From: Endomychus coccineus
Taxonomy: Eukaryota; Arthropoda; Insecta; Coleoptera; Endomychidae
DNA: 64,000 bases
Direction: 5' to 3'
Assembly: GCA_958510875.1 (NCBI GenBank)
Contig: OY294067.1
Location: 194,749,322 to 194,813,321 of the forward strand
Both the position numbers and the translations under genes were made by a program. A model generated the notes under the pieces. The model was not told the DNA's origin, did no database searches, and saw nothing but the letters and a program-made list of their open reading frames with translations. Positions 1-10,398 of this stretch are shown here, one piece after another. Each line of letters begins with the position of its first letter. The first letter of the stretch is position 1.

Positions 1-1087
1 AATAAACGTATCTTTGGTTTTTTAAACAAAAAAAGAAACATGTTATCAAATGCTCATCAAAATTTACATGTTAATCATTTTTACATGTTTAATATGTACT
101 CAAAAAGTACCCCAGTTAAAATAGATATTGAAAATGTTAAATGCAAGTACAAAAATCTCCTTTTGCATATAAGTCGAGTACATAATTAGCACATAAATCT
201 GGTGTTATGTAAAAGTACTTTTGATACATATCATGTAAAAAGTACATTGACTAGACGTCTTACCACAGCGCCCCCAGTAAAAATGAATTTCGAAAATGTT
301 AATTGCAAGTACGAAATTTTCCTTATGCATATAAGTCGAGTACATAATTAGCACATAAATCTAATGCTATGTAAAAGTACTTTTTGATACATCTCGAGGG
401 AAAAGTACATTGACTAGACGTCTTATAAGCGCCCCCCCCTCCAGTTACAATGAATTCCGAAAATGTTTATTGCAAGTATACAATTATCCTTATGCATGTA
501 AGTCAAGTACATAATTAGCACATAAATCTGGTGTTGTGTAAAAGTACTTTTGATACATAATAAGTAAAAAGTACATTGACTAGACGTCTTACCAACGCGC
601 CCCCAGTAAAAATTAATGTCGAAAATGTTAATTGCAAGTTCGGAATTCTGCTTATGCATATAAGTCGAGTACATAATTAGCACATAAATCTGGTGTTATT
701 CAAAAGTACTTTTAATACATATCGACTGAAAAGTACATTGACTAGACGTCTTACCAGCGCGCCCCCCAGTTAAAACGCATTTCGAAAATATTAATTGCAA
801 GTATATAATTATCCTTATGCATATAAGTCGAGTACATAATTAGCACATAAATTTGATGTTGTTCAAAGTTACTTTTTGAATAACATCATATTTATGTGCT
901 TATTATGTACTCGACTTATATGCAAAAGGAGATTTTTGTACTTGCATTTAACATTTTCAATATCTATTTTAACTGGGGTACTTTTTGAGTACATATTAAA
1001 CATGTAAAAATGATTAACATGTAAATTTTGATGAGCATTCAATGACATGTTCCTTTTTTTGTTTAAAAAACCAAAGATATATTTATT
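1..1087. repeat. Palindromic foldback-like repeat with ~163 bp satellite core
   Basis: The left arm (1-208) is the inverted complement of the right arm (880-1087) with few mismatches. Between and partly within the arms runs a tandem array: the motif AAGTCGAGTACATAATTAGC recurs (with small changes) at 171, 333, 500, 662 and 825, a period of 162-167 bp. Each unit carries a GC-rich run (GCGCCCCC) and GACTAGACGTCTTA. ORFs here at 423-683 and 869-1132 are only readings of the repeat. The left arm may continue beyond the window start. The layout resembles foldback-type or satellite-bearing nonautonomous DNA transposons. No transposase is present. Confidence 0.8.
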
Positions 1088-1144
1088 AAGTTTAAAAGAA
1101 GTGCGTCCGCAATTGAACACTGCGAAAATCAATTTCTAAATGGT

Positions 1145-1540
1145 CCAGGACACTTTTGATTATGCTCTCCATAGAGCACATAAATAGCACAAAATTATAC
1201 ATATATTGTTAATTATTTTGTTCATGTTTTTAGTTAAGGGGGCGCCAAAAAGGCATCTACCAAGCGCCCCCACTCTTCAAACCCGTGTTTTTTTTATATA
1301 TTTTTATAGCAAGAAATGTTTAAGTTTGGGGCCAAATTAGCACATACAAAATATTCAATTATTTTTTTTTTATTTGGAGCAAGTGGGGGCGCCTACTATA
1401 TAGACCTTGTTACATCAATGAGTATAGAATAGAAAACACCTCAGAAACAGGGCTATATTCAAAAAAAAGTTGATGGTTTCATGGCAAAATGGTCAGTTAA
1501 GGAATTCAACAGCTTCCAAGCCGCGCTAAGTTCTGCTGTA
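1145..1540. other. AT-rich non-coding stretch with 11 bp inverted repeat
   Basis: No gene is visible. GCGCCCCCACT near 1264-1274 is matched by its complement (AGTGGGGGCGC) near 1383-1393. This is the same GCGCCCCC word found in the neighbouring satellite units, so the stretch may be diverged material of the same repeat family. Confidence 0.4.
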
Positions 1541-2476
1541 AAAAACTTTTTGCATAATTGGAAAATTTCAAACTTGAACCTGGTGATGTCTCGTTTCATT
1601 TGATATTGTTTCAGTATTTGGAAACACTCCAATCACTGAGTTGGTCTTTATGTATGGAGCAAAATGATTCCCTTTTTAACAAAAACTACTATGACCAAAC
1701 AAGAGCATGTGCAACGGACAATCCTCTTTCTACCCTTTTATGGCCAATGATTTTCTAAGCGAACTTGAAACCTTCTTAAAACCAGAATTAAATCAGTCTG
1801 CAAAATGTTGAAATAGATATGTCGATATCACGATTATAAGCAAAGATTTAGATTTACATGGCTTCTTGTACACGCTTAATAGCCAGTTTGATTCACTAAA
1901 ATTCACTGTCGAAATATAAACAGATAAGCATTTTCCTTTTCTCGATATTAACATTATAAAAGATGATACTCACTCTGAATTCAACAGATACAGAAAACCC
2001 TCGCAAACAAATAGGAATACCCCTGCGGATTCAGTTACACCAATTAATTATAAAATAGCTCCATTTGAGTAGTCTTTTTCATAGATTATTAGACTTCTCT
2101 TTGAGCCAATAAAATTATATCAATGAAGTTGAGAAACTTCAGCAAATAGCGCAATAGTTAGCAAATCTTTGATCAATAATTTAATTTCGAAACAAAAAAG
2201 GAAATTGAAACGCAACCAATTAACCAAGTTAGAGCCACTACCTTCAAATAGTTCAATTAAATTCAAAAGTTCCACTCATCATCGTTTGGCAATTGATCAA
2301 TTTCGTAATTTGTTTTCTAAATTTGCAATACAATCCGTTTATAGATGTAAGAACAAGCTAAAAAACCGTTTATGCAACACCTTCAATGAAGTTTCCGACT
2401 TTTCCGGGATTTACAAAATTGATTGTGACTCGTGTGCTGTGTATGAAGAACATTTTGACCATATAAAGAAAAACTA
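1540..2476 (+). mobile_element. Decayed Penelope-like retroelement (RT and GIY-YIG remnants)
   Basis: Frameshifted pieces in order: a 'GDVSFHLILFQYLETLQ' segment resembling the PLE RT motif SFDxVSLFxxxPI (about 1560-1640); 'NPLSTLLWPMIF' resembling the MGSPLSPxLANxF motif (about 1700-1757); 'RYVDITI' resembling the YVDD box (about 1815-1840); and a C-terminal stretch (2169-2476) ending in 'FSGIYKIDCDSCAVYEE', which resembles a GIY-YIG nuclease start. All segments are + strand, in family order and broken by several stops. The GIY-YIG style (SGIYxxxCxSC) matches the relic at 53800-54640, not the family at 39224-41949. Confidence 0.6.
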
Positions 2477-2888
2477 GAAATGTGTTGCCGTTCCGAGAAT
2501 AAATAAGTAGTGTGCGTGGCATAGTTATTATTTGCAAATCAATTGATTTGGTTACTGATTTTTATATAATTTTTTCACATTCGAAGAGATACTCTTAGCT
2601 TTTGTGTAAAGATTATGATATAAATTATATATTTCATTATCTTGGCACAACTAAATAATATTCAAATAAACAATGTCTTTAAGAAAATGTACAAAACAAA
2701 TTTTCCGTTTCTGAAATCGAATCTGAGTCAACTGTCCTAGCCCTTAGCATGCATCGCCTTTTATAAGCTGTTACGGTACGGAGTAAATTTAAGTTTACTT
2801 CAATAATTGTTTTTGTTGTTGTTGAACATTATTATAGTGTAGCAAACATTTCGTGGCAAACATCCAGAGAGACATACGGAGAGACAAA
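2477..2888. other. No gene recognised
   Basis: AT-rich DNA between the Penelope relic and the mariner element. I see no coding potential or repeat structure beyond short T-rich runs. Confidence 0.4.
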
Positions 2889-2890
2889 TA

Positions 2891-3372
2891 TACAAGGTGT
2901 TCCATCTCAGACGAGCCACCCCTTATATTTCTTATCCCATAGTGAGTGGAAAAATCTCCCGAAACACGTCGTATGATTCTGTTTGGAGGACATCTTTTGA
3001 CGTATATTTGGGGCTTGAACGAGCAACCCCCTGATAGGGGGCGCTTCAACCCCTCAAAATTGAATAGGGGAGAGGGGTTGACTGATACGTCATTTGAAAG
3101 GTCTTGGAAGCCTCTTTACAACGGTGTATGAAAAACGTAAATTTGATAAACCGTTTTCGCCAAAAATTAATTTTGTTGCTCGAATGGGCCACCTTGAATA
3201 TTTTGGTTATTTGTACAATGTACAAGCTCATTTTTATTAAGCCTCTTTTACCAACTTGAACAATCTTCAAAAAAATTGAATTGTGTTGTCATGCTTACAA
3301 TGAAAAACATTAAATCTGAGTGTTTAAATCAAATGTTCAAATTGTTCTCCATTGACTTCCATACAATAATAC
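2891..3372 (+). repeat. Left terminal inverted repeat of the mariner element
   Basis: About 482 bp, complementary to 4567-5063. It contains the last ~16 codons and the stop of the transposase (3324-3372), so the 3' end of the gene lies within the repeat. Confidence 0.85.
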
Positions 3373-4397
3373 AATCTTGACTGAAAACCGTCTCTAACAT
3401 GGTTCAGCATAATTGGAGTTATTTGACGACACTCATTTACAATTCGTTGGCGTAGTTCGTCCAAATTTTCAGGCTGAGTCACAAAAATCTTGGACTCAAG
3501 ATGTCCCCACAAGAAGAAGTCCAGAGGGTTCAGGTCAGGAGATCGGGCAGGCCACTCCATAGGACCTCTTCTTCCAATCCAACGACCGGGGTATTGCAAA
3601 TTGAGGTATTGGCAAACTGGTGCGGCGTAGGGAGGAGGAGCTGTGTCTTGTTGGAAATGCAATTGTTGTTCAAGTAGTAGAGGATCTTCTTCTAATTGTT
3701 CAGTTATTAACGGATCAATCGCATTTTCCAACATTTCAAGATAAATTTTGCCATTTAAATTACCAGGAATAAACAGAGGTCCAATTAGGTGGTTTCCCAA
3801 AATTACTACCCAAACGTTTAGCTTTTCCCGATGTTGAGTGTGAGCTTCTCGAAATACATGAGGATTTGTATCGCTCCAAATTCTACAGTTATGCCGGTTA
3901 ACCTCTCCATTAAGTAAAAAAGTGCATTTGTCAGAAAAGCAAACGTTGTACAAGAAATTTGGGTTATTGTTGATACGCTCGACCATAATTTCGCAAAACT
4001 CTTGCCTTCGATCCCAATCATCATCATTTAATTCCTGAATTAATTTTATTTTGTACGGATGGAACTTGTGTTTATGTAAAATTCTGAAAACGTTAGATTG
4101 GCTAATACCGGAAGCTGCAGAAAGATGTCGTACAGATTGCGTGTTTGGCATAAGTTGAACATGTCCCAATATCGCCACAGCTGCTCCTTCATCATTAACA
4201 ATTTCAATGGGTGCCCTTTTTTTATCCATTACTGAACCCGTCTCCAGAAATTTTGAAATCAATTCCATTACGTACTTATGGCGAACGCTACGTTCAGGAT
4301 GGTTTTCGTTAAATGTCCTTGCAGCCGCTCGGGCATAATTTTGATTTTGGTAATAAAGGCTAACCAGCTCAACACGTTCTTGCAATGTGTACACCAT
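3324..4397 (-). CDS. Mariner-type transposase, DD41D catalytic signature
   Basis: Cut-and-paste transposase of the IS630/Tc1/mariner superfamily, acting in the nucleus on its own TIRs. I start at Met 4395-4397 (MVYTLQERVEL), giving 357 aa. The longer reading to 4457 adds 20 residues unlike the family. Two N-terminal helix-turn-helix regions are plausible (about residues 5-55 and 85-120). The catalytic domain has D156 (FSDKCTF), D251 (QQDTAPPP) and D293 (SPDLNPLDFF). The last two are separated by 41 residues, so DD41D, as in rosa-type elements. NRHNCRIW and EWPARSPDLNPLDFFLWG are typical of insect copies. No stop or frameshift interrupts it, so it could be functional. Subfamily name is inferred from spacing only. 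Confidence 0.88.
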   Translation of the reverse strand: MVYTLQERVELVSLYYQNQNYARAAARTFNENHPERSVRHKYVMELISKFLETGSVMDKKRAPIEIVNDEGAAVAILGHVQLMPNTQSVRHLSAASGISQSNVFRILHKHKFHPYKIKLIQELNDDDWDRRQEFCEIMVERINNNPNFLYNVCFSDKCTFLLNGEVNRHNCRIWSDTNPHVFREAHTQHREKLNVWVVILGNHLIGPLFIPGNLNGKIYLEMLENAIDPLITEQLEEDPLLLEQQLHFQQDTAPPPYAAPVCQYLNLQYPGRWIGRRGPMEWPARSPDLNPLDFFLWGHLESKIFVTQPENLDELRQRIVNECRQITPIMLNHVRDGFQSRLYYCMEVNGEQFEHLI

Positions 4398-4566
4398 AAT
4401 TTTTGAAATTTTAAACAAATCAGCAAAGTAGTAACTCAACAGATTGATTAAAATCATGAAATGATCGAAGAAACGTTAAAACCAGATAAACACCTTCTAA
4501 GAACAAAAAATGAAGGCAACATAAGGAAATGTTTTGCTGTTTTCTTATTTATTAGTTTGAGAGAAT

Positions 4567-5063
4567 GTATTATTGTATGGAAGTCAATGGAGGACAATTT
4601 GAACATTTGATTTAAACACTCAGATTTAATTTTTTCCATTGTAAGCATGACAACACAATTCAATTTTTTTACGAATGTGATTTTTTGAAGATTGTTTAAG
4701 TTTGTCAAAAAGGCTTAACAAAAATGGGCTTGTACATTGTACAAATAACCAAAATATTCAAGGTGGGGCATTCGAGCAACAAAATTAATTTTTGGCGAAA
4801 GCAGTTCATCAAATTTACGTTTTTCATACACCGTTGTAAAGAGGCTTCCAAGACCTTTCAAATGACTTATCACTCAACCCCTCTCCCCTATTCAATTTTG
4901 AGGGGTTGAAGCGCCCCCTATTAGGGAATTGTTCGTTCAAGCCTCAAATATACGTCAAAGATGTCGTCCAAACAAAATCATTCGACGTGTTTCGGGAGAT
5001 TTTTCCACTCACTATGGGATAAGAAATATACGGGGTGGCTCGTCTGAGATGGAACACCATGTA
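4567..5063 (-). repeat. Right terminal inverted repeat of the mariner element
   Basis: About 497 bp, complementary to 2891-3372. It carries a decayed duplicate of the transposase 3' end (about 4567-4612). The ORF-like readings inside are copies of the same TIR sequence. Confidence 0.85.
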
Positions 5064-5234
5064 TAAACAGACAGACGGATTTCTTCAAAGTTTGTAAAAA
5101 TTCGATGAGAAATACTATGGTGAAGCAATTTTTGCTCTAGAACTTTGTTAAACGATTTGAGAAATAGCTTGAGCAAATGCACTATACACTTCCGACTTTT
5201 TCGCGAAGAGTATAATCAGCGTTGCCAATGTCGA

Positions 5235-5357
5235 TGGAGGCCACGATATAATATAATGGTAATGCGTCTGGTATATTAAAAGCGTAGCCCAAGTCTGTGA
5301 ACTTAAAACTCTTGCCGCAGGGTAGCTACGGTCGGATGTAAGAAGAACTATACGGCG
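5235..5357 (+). repeat. Left member of an inverted repeat pair
   Basis: About 120 bp, roughly 80% complementary to 6636-6772. Shared words include GCGTAGCCCAAG, GCCGCAGGGT and CGGATGTAAGA. The pair brackets about 1.3 kb, so it could be two insertions of one dispersed repeat in opposite orientation or the ends of a decayed DNA transposon. Confidence 0.65.
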
Positions 5358-5402
5358 CCAAGTGGGTAAATTCACGAATTTAGGTGAACAATAGTCAATT
5401 CA

Positions 5403-5739
5403 AAAATGTTGAATTTCTGAGTGTTAGATGTTACTATTATTTGGAAAGTTGCATAATATTAATATTAACTATTTACTGCGTTTACAAATTCATGGTAAAA
5501 TGAGTGAAGGACTCCTGTTTACACAACTGCCTAATTCCTTACAGTTAGAATATCTTAAATCGCTGTCTGATTATTATGTACAAGTTGTTTCTGCCGTATA
5601 CAAGTATAGTTTTTCCTTAACAATGAATATTACTGAGATAGATTAGACCATATATTTCCATATTTATATTTGATCCACATTGTAATCTATATGTAGAGTT
5701 ACTTTAGCAATTTGTAAATTTATGCCCATATTCAATAAA
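5403..5739 (+). other. Unrecognised short ORF followed by a poly(A) signal
   Basis: An open frame runs from 5428 to 5646, including an internal Met (MSEGLLFTQLPNSLQ). It is preceded by a possible AG acceptor at about 5426-5427 and followed by AATAAA at 5734-5739. The phrase YYVQVVSAVYKYSFSL faintly recalls the C-terminal exon of insect chemoreceptors, but I cannot support that. It may be a terminal exon, a pseudogene or chance. Confidence 0.15.
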
Positions 5740-6635
5740 GAAAAACTCTATAACCCCCAAGAGCTCCCAAAGACTTTCTTTTAGAATTTGTTTCACCAAT
5801 CCAAGATTATTTGCGATTTTTTGCGTTTTGGGTGATATAGAATTTTTTTTCAAACACTGCAGGGTGATTCATTTATTAGTTTCTTTTTCAAAAAAAAGCA
5901 CATATCGTGAATGAAGATCGGAAATTTTTATTGGGAATCTTTTACAATTATTAAATCTTTTACAATTAGATGTGAAAACGATATCATTCATACGGCCACT
6001 ATCACTCTGTTTACAGGCTTGTATCCGAAAGTCAAAATCTTCGATGACTTTTCCCAATAAAAATGAATTCACTTCTTCAATTTCTCAACAAATGTTGTTC
6101 TTCAGGTATTGAATTGCATTTTTCTATAGATGAAATTCGACCATTTTGCGAATTCTGGGCTTTCGTTTAAGTTTTCGTAGTAAGTTTGGGTGATTGAAAT
6201 GAGTTGTTCTGTTGTTAATAGCGCTATCCATGCATACAATTGTTTTACTTTTACTCGACATTTGTCAAAAAATCATTAAAAGTGTATTTTGTTAGATAAT
6301 TTAATAATCTACAAGAAAAGAAAAATAAACTTAACAGATGGCCCACTTTTTAGTTCGAATTACAAGAAGGCAATTTTTTCAAGAGTGATTGAAATTTCCG
6401 AAAGAAAATCGCAATGAAAAGTTATTAAATTACATTCTTGCTTCTCAAGTCAAATCTGACATCGCAACTAATACACATTCTGTAATTCATTGTAGAAATA
6501 TAGAAATAGACGATAACTTAGATAACTTTCATAATTTTCGCGAGTTCAATCCTGGTCAGAGTTCAGGTACATAATGATTTTGTTTACATTACATGTCGCT
6601 AAAAAATTAAAAAATTATCAGCTTATCATCCTTTT
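5740..6635. other. No gene recognised
   Basis: AT-rich DNA inside the inverted repeat pair. Short ORFs at 5869-6072 (-) and 6389-6574 (+) show no recognisable motif. Confidence 0.35.
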
Positions 6636-6772
6636 CGCCGCTTAGCTCCTCTTACATCCGACAGCAGCGACCCTGCGGCAATAGTTGTAAATTCGCAGGC
6701 TTGGGCTACGCTTTCGTCATGTATAACAGTATACGAGACGCATTACTATTATATTATACCGTGATGGAGGCG
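6636..6772 (-). repeat. Right member of an inverted repeat pair
   Basis: Complementary to 5235-5357 at about 80%. See that entry. Confidence 0.65.
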
Positions 6773-6993
6773 AATAAGTTTTCACTTATTCGCGTGTTGA
6801 GTACCCACAGCGCTGCAGGCGGTGAACTACAATATATGCGCCTGGTAATAACAAAGTTTAAGGTTTCTATGCCCAATTGGCCTCAATTTCCTGTAAGTAC
6901 ATTAATAGATATAGAATTAAATTTTCTGAATTATGAAGATAACTTAGATAATTTAACATAGGATTATAAAGATGAATAAACGTAAAACATTGA

Positions 6994-7065
6994 ACCATAG
7001 GCGGGATTCGAACCCACATTTCTGGATGTCTAGTCCAGGGTGTTTGCCAAATACACCACTTTGGT
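6994..7065 (-). tRNA. tRNA-like sequence, possible tRNA pseudogene (loop reads AGA)
   Basis: The - strand folds as a cloverleaf: acceptor ACCAAAG/CTATGGT (one A-A mismatch), D stem GTGT/ACAC with a GG-containing loop, anticodon stem CTGGA/TCCAG with loop CTAGACA, and T arm GTGGG-TTCGAAT-CCCGC. Position 34-36 would read AGA (Ser), but the variable arm is only 4 nt whereas true tRNA-Ser has a long arm. Position 37 is C where a purine is expected. A tRNA pseudogene or relic is more likely than a working gene. Confidence 0.45.
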
Positions 7066-7069
7066 CCCG

Positions 7070-7190
7070 TCAGAGTTTTATTTTTTTGTAAATATAAAGC
7101 TCTGAAAGGATAGTAGATCATTGATGAACACAATGCAAGTCGATGCTCCGCTATAGATCATTCTCGCACATTCATCAAGTTAAATCTAGT
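7070..7190 (-). repeat. Dispersed repeat, copy related to 15712-15785
   Basis: The complement of this stretch shares about 70 bp at high identity with 15712-15785, for example TTGTGTTCATCAATGAT and ACTATCCTTTCAGAG. No coding content. Family unknown. Confidence 0.5.
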
Positions 7191-7254
7191 TTTGAAGTGC
7201 TGCACTTGCTAAACATGTAAAGGATACAAACGATTCATTTGATTACGACTACAA

Positions 7255-7395
7255 GTATTCAAATTAAAAAGAAAAACAATTGTGTTAATGATAAAATTGA
7301 TTCTAATCTCAAAACTTTATAATAACCTGATTCAAACTTAACCAAATTCAGATATATCAAATTAGCACTTTCTATTGTCTATTTAATTCAACCGA
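7255..7395 (+). repeat. Dispersed repeat, direct copy of 53415-53555
   Basis: Shares ACAATTGTGTTAATGATAAA, then GATTCTAATCT and ACTTTCTATTRTCTATT in the same order with 53415-53555, about 140 bp. Both lie beside repeat material. No coding content. Confidence 0.6.
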
Positions 7396-7416
7396 AAAAA
7401 CAGCTGCCAGCTGTCA

Positions 7417-7608
7417 GAAAGCAGATGTCCCACTGTGAATGGAATTCACAATACCACGCATGGATAGTACAGTTCCGGAACATTGTTTCCGGACCGTCAC
7501 CTAGAAGTAGTATTTTCAACTGTTTCCCTGTCGATCCTTTGAATACCAAGAACTGAATTATCAATGCGTGGCATTGCGAATTGCATTCTCAGTGGGGCAT
7601 CTGCTTTC
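7417..7608. mobile_element. MITE-like element with ~45 bp terminal inverted repeats
   Basis: The left end starts GAAAGCAGATGTCCCACTG and the right end finishes CAGTGGGGCATCTGCTTTC. The inverted arms (about 7417-7461 and 7564-7608) match over 45 bp with about seven mismatches. Total length is 192 bp with no coding capacity. I could not fix a target duplication. Confidence 0.65.
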
Positions 7609-7693
7609 CGGCAGATGGTATTGAAACATCTAGGTTCGCCAAACATTTTCGAAGGAGCTAGCTAATTATATTACTGCTGGAGATGGTTGATCA

Positions 7694-7840
7694 ATGACTT
7701 CACGTCTGTCTCGTTCTACTGACGAGCTAATGGAAAGAGCGAAACAGCTATCTGGGACCAATAGACATGTTGTCACTGTTCAACCTGGAGGACCAAAATA
7801 TCTACGAGTTAAAGCGTCACCTAAAGAGAGATACTATTGA
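7694..7840 (+). CDS. Unrecognised 48-aa ORF with coding-like codon use
   Basis: ATG at 7694 gives 48 codons: MTSRLSRSTDELMERAKQLS, a central TVQPGGPKYLRVK and C-terminal KERYY, stop 7838-7840. It is richer in GC and in charged residues than the flanking AT-rich DNA, which is why I record it. It could be a small gene, a last exon of an unseen gene or a pseudogene exon. I recognise no family and see no matching acceptor or repeat copy. Confidence 0.25.
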   Translation: MTSRLSRSTDELMERAKQLSGTNRHVVTVQPGGPKYLRVKASPKERYY

Positions 7841-8644
7841 TATGTACCAACTTTGTCAGCTTTCTCAACAAATATAGGAAGTTTGAACAGAATCGTTTCA
7901 GCAGTTTATGAGAAAAAGAATTTCACTAGATGAAATCAGTCTTCATACTATATACATCCATAAGAAGATTGTTCTACATTGATTTTTTATATAAACAGGA
8001 GCTTACTTGTATTTTCATTTCTCTCGAGAGACTAGAATTGGTAAGTCAGTGCTAAATTCATTGTGGCTGTGAACAATTTCTCATAACTATGGATTCTAAC
8101 TTTGCATTATGTCGTGGAGTTTTTCATTTTCTTGATGTTCAAAGTTTTATATTCTTGAACCGACATTCACTAGATACAGTTTCAGTTGAGTTTCATACGC
8201 ATTTATTCCATATTATAATATAATTATGTATGCTCATGGAGTATATAAATCGTACATAATAGGAAAACACTCACCATCTTTATCAACATTCTGAATAGCT
8301 TATAAACTTCGTCGTATGTATTTGAGAATGTCTACATCAATATAAATGTGACTTTTACATCATCTTATTTGAGAGAAGATACAGTGCTATCAATATTATA
8401 TAAGCAAAATTATAATCAGCAAATTATAATTCGAAGAATTATCATCAACAGTAAATATTTTGCAGAAAAAATAATAATCTGAATAATTAACCAAAACATT
8501 TTGAAATTGCATCATGTGTGTATAAAATTATTGTATTACTGAAACCGGAATTAGTGGTGATAATCAAAAATACAGGGCTCACCCAACAATATTCATGTAT
8601 TTAATAAATGTGATATTTCTCCCTCTATGATTGGAATGATACCT
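7841..8644. other. No gene recognised
   Basis: AT-rich, no convincing ORF or repeat structure. It ends where the truncated LINE begins. Confidence 0.4.
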
Positions 8645-10385
8645 ATTCTCAATTTACTTTACTGATTCAGCTACAATTTCATTGACATTGAAGGTTTGCA
8701 GTTTAGCATCGAGGATAACTTCAAGGTACTTCACTGAGCCTTTCATGTGCAGGGACCTACTTAACAGACGAATATCTGGTAGGGGTCCCAGTTTCCGTTT
8801 CCTCGTGGAAAGAACCACTTCGGCCTTTTCAGGATTCGTCCTGAGGCCCTCGGTCTGGCACCAGCGAGCCACGATTGCATGTGCAGTGTTCTGAAGCTCA
8901 CACAAGGTAGACGCGTGTCTTCCGAGGGTCACAGCTACCAAGTCGTCTGCGTAGGCTTGGGCGCAAAACCCAGCCTCGTTAAGCTCGATCAACAAGCCGT
9001 CCATCCACCAGGCACCAAAGGAGGCAAGATAGTACTCCTCCCTGAGGGCAGTGTGTACATGCGAACCTGCCATTATGGTGCGCCGTTAACACTCTGCGGG
9101 AGCATGGTCTTGATCCACCTGACCAAGGTGTGATCGATTCCGTGTCTCTTTGCAGCATGACACATGGACTCGAAGGAGATATTATCGAACGCCCCTTCGA
9201 TATTCAGGAAAACGCCCATGGCGCTCTGTCCGAGACTAATAGCTCCTTAGATCTGGGTAAGCAGGTGATGAAGGGTCGTCTCGGTTATTTGCCTGCCTGA
9301 TAGGCGTACTGTCGACGGTGAATCGAAAATCCTTTTAATGCGTCTTTGATATACCTATCGATCAGCCTCTCCAGCGCTTTCAGGAGGAAAGATGTGAGGC
9401 TGATAGGGCGGAAAGATTTGGCCTGAGTGAAGTCAGTCCTTCACGCCTTAGGAATGAAAACGACTTTGACCGACCTCCAAAGCCTTGGTATAAAGTCAAA
9501 GGCGATACAAAATTGAAATATCCCGAGCACCGGGATGGTGATAAACTCCAAGCCCTCTTGTAAGAGCGCCGGGGAGGTCCCATCCTCACCCGGTAATTTG
9601 TAGGGCGCAAAGCTCGTGATGGCTAAGCGCACTTTTTCATACCTTAACACGTTCGATGCCATCATGTGGTCAATCGATCTCGTGTTGACACGGACTTCCT
9701 CGAGTGGTGTGACTATGAGGTTGTCGTCATCAGACCCGGGGAAATGCACCGACATTAGTTGTCTTAGTGTCTCGCATAGCCTCGCTACTGATGGCATCTT
9801 ATTGATGCCCTCACAGTAGGTAAGCCACGAATCTCTTTTGGAGCACCTCAGAGCTTTCTTATAGTTCCATTGGGCTACCTTGAAGGTCTCCCAGTCTGAA
9901 CTACACGAGGTTCTCTTCGCTTTGTTGAAAAGTTCTCTCACACGTTTCCGATGTTTCTCCACTTGGGAAGTCCACCAAGGGGTGTTATTGCCGTTTCTCC
10001 TTCCTTTAAGAGGGACCGGCATGAGCCTCTTCCCGACCTCCTTGAAATGCAGGAAGATAGGAGAGCCTACCGCTCGGTTACTCTCTGAAGAGGTCCCAGT
10101 TGGTGGCTCTTGGATTCCTGTGATACTTGTCTGTGTTGGAATCAGATTCCAACTCAAGCAGAATGTGTCTATGGTTCGAAAGTGAGACCTCCGTAGACAC
10201 ATTCAATCTTCGGACCCAATCCTTGATTGCTCTAGAGGTAAGGGTTAGGTCAATTACTTTCTGCCTGCGTGGTTTGAAGTAGGTAGGCGTTGATCCTCTA
10301 TTGAGGACCTCCAATTGAGTGGAGATGAGAAACTCTGAACCAACTAATCAGAGTGCCTCTATTCGTTCAGGTCGTAGGATATATT
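8645..10385 (-). mobile_element. 5'- and 3'-truncated LINE (R1/LOA/jockey-like), EN to RT
   Basis: Noticeably more GC-rich than its surroundings. In coding order on the - strand: the end of an APE endonuclease (10078-10314: 'KVIDLTLTS' and 'SLSNHRHILLELE', the terminal S-D/N-H motif); a linker with 'WWTSQVEKHRKRVRELF'; an RT start (9441-10202: 'FAPYKLPGEDGTSPALLQEG', 'LWRSVKVVFIPKA'); and an RT core/thumb (8654-9073) with 'AQAYADDLVAVTLG', the YADD box. Several frameshifts and stops separate the pieces, and the 5' half of EN is missing, as expected of a 5'-truncated insertion. The clade is uncertain. Confidence 0.85.
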
Positions 10386-10398
10386 TATATATATATAT

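Larger units (their letters stand above)
2891..5063 (-). mobile_element. Long-TIR mariner-type transposon, apparently complete
   Basis: Element bounded by TA on both sides (2889-2890 and 5064-5065), the expected IS630/Tc1/mariner target duplication. The ends read TACAAGGTGTTCC and GGAACACCATGTA. Very long terminal inverted repeats occupy 2891-3372 and 4567-5063 and flank one transposase ORF on the - strand. The arms differ by scattered substitutions and a few small indels, so the copy is not brand new, but the ORF is intact. Confidence 0.88.

Noticed and set aside
1..870. CRISPR-like array
   Set aside because: Repeats are ~163 bp with no short unique spacers, and the genome is animal. It is a satellite.
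2795..3270. Protein-coding ORFs at 2795-3270 and 4724-4909
   Set aside because: They lie in the long mariner TIRs and are mirrored on the two sides.
5428..5646. C-terminal exon of an odorant receptor
   Set aside because: Only a faint resemblance of one 16-residue stretch. No upstream exons or transmembrane segments found.
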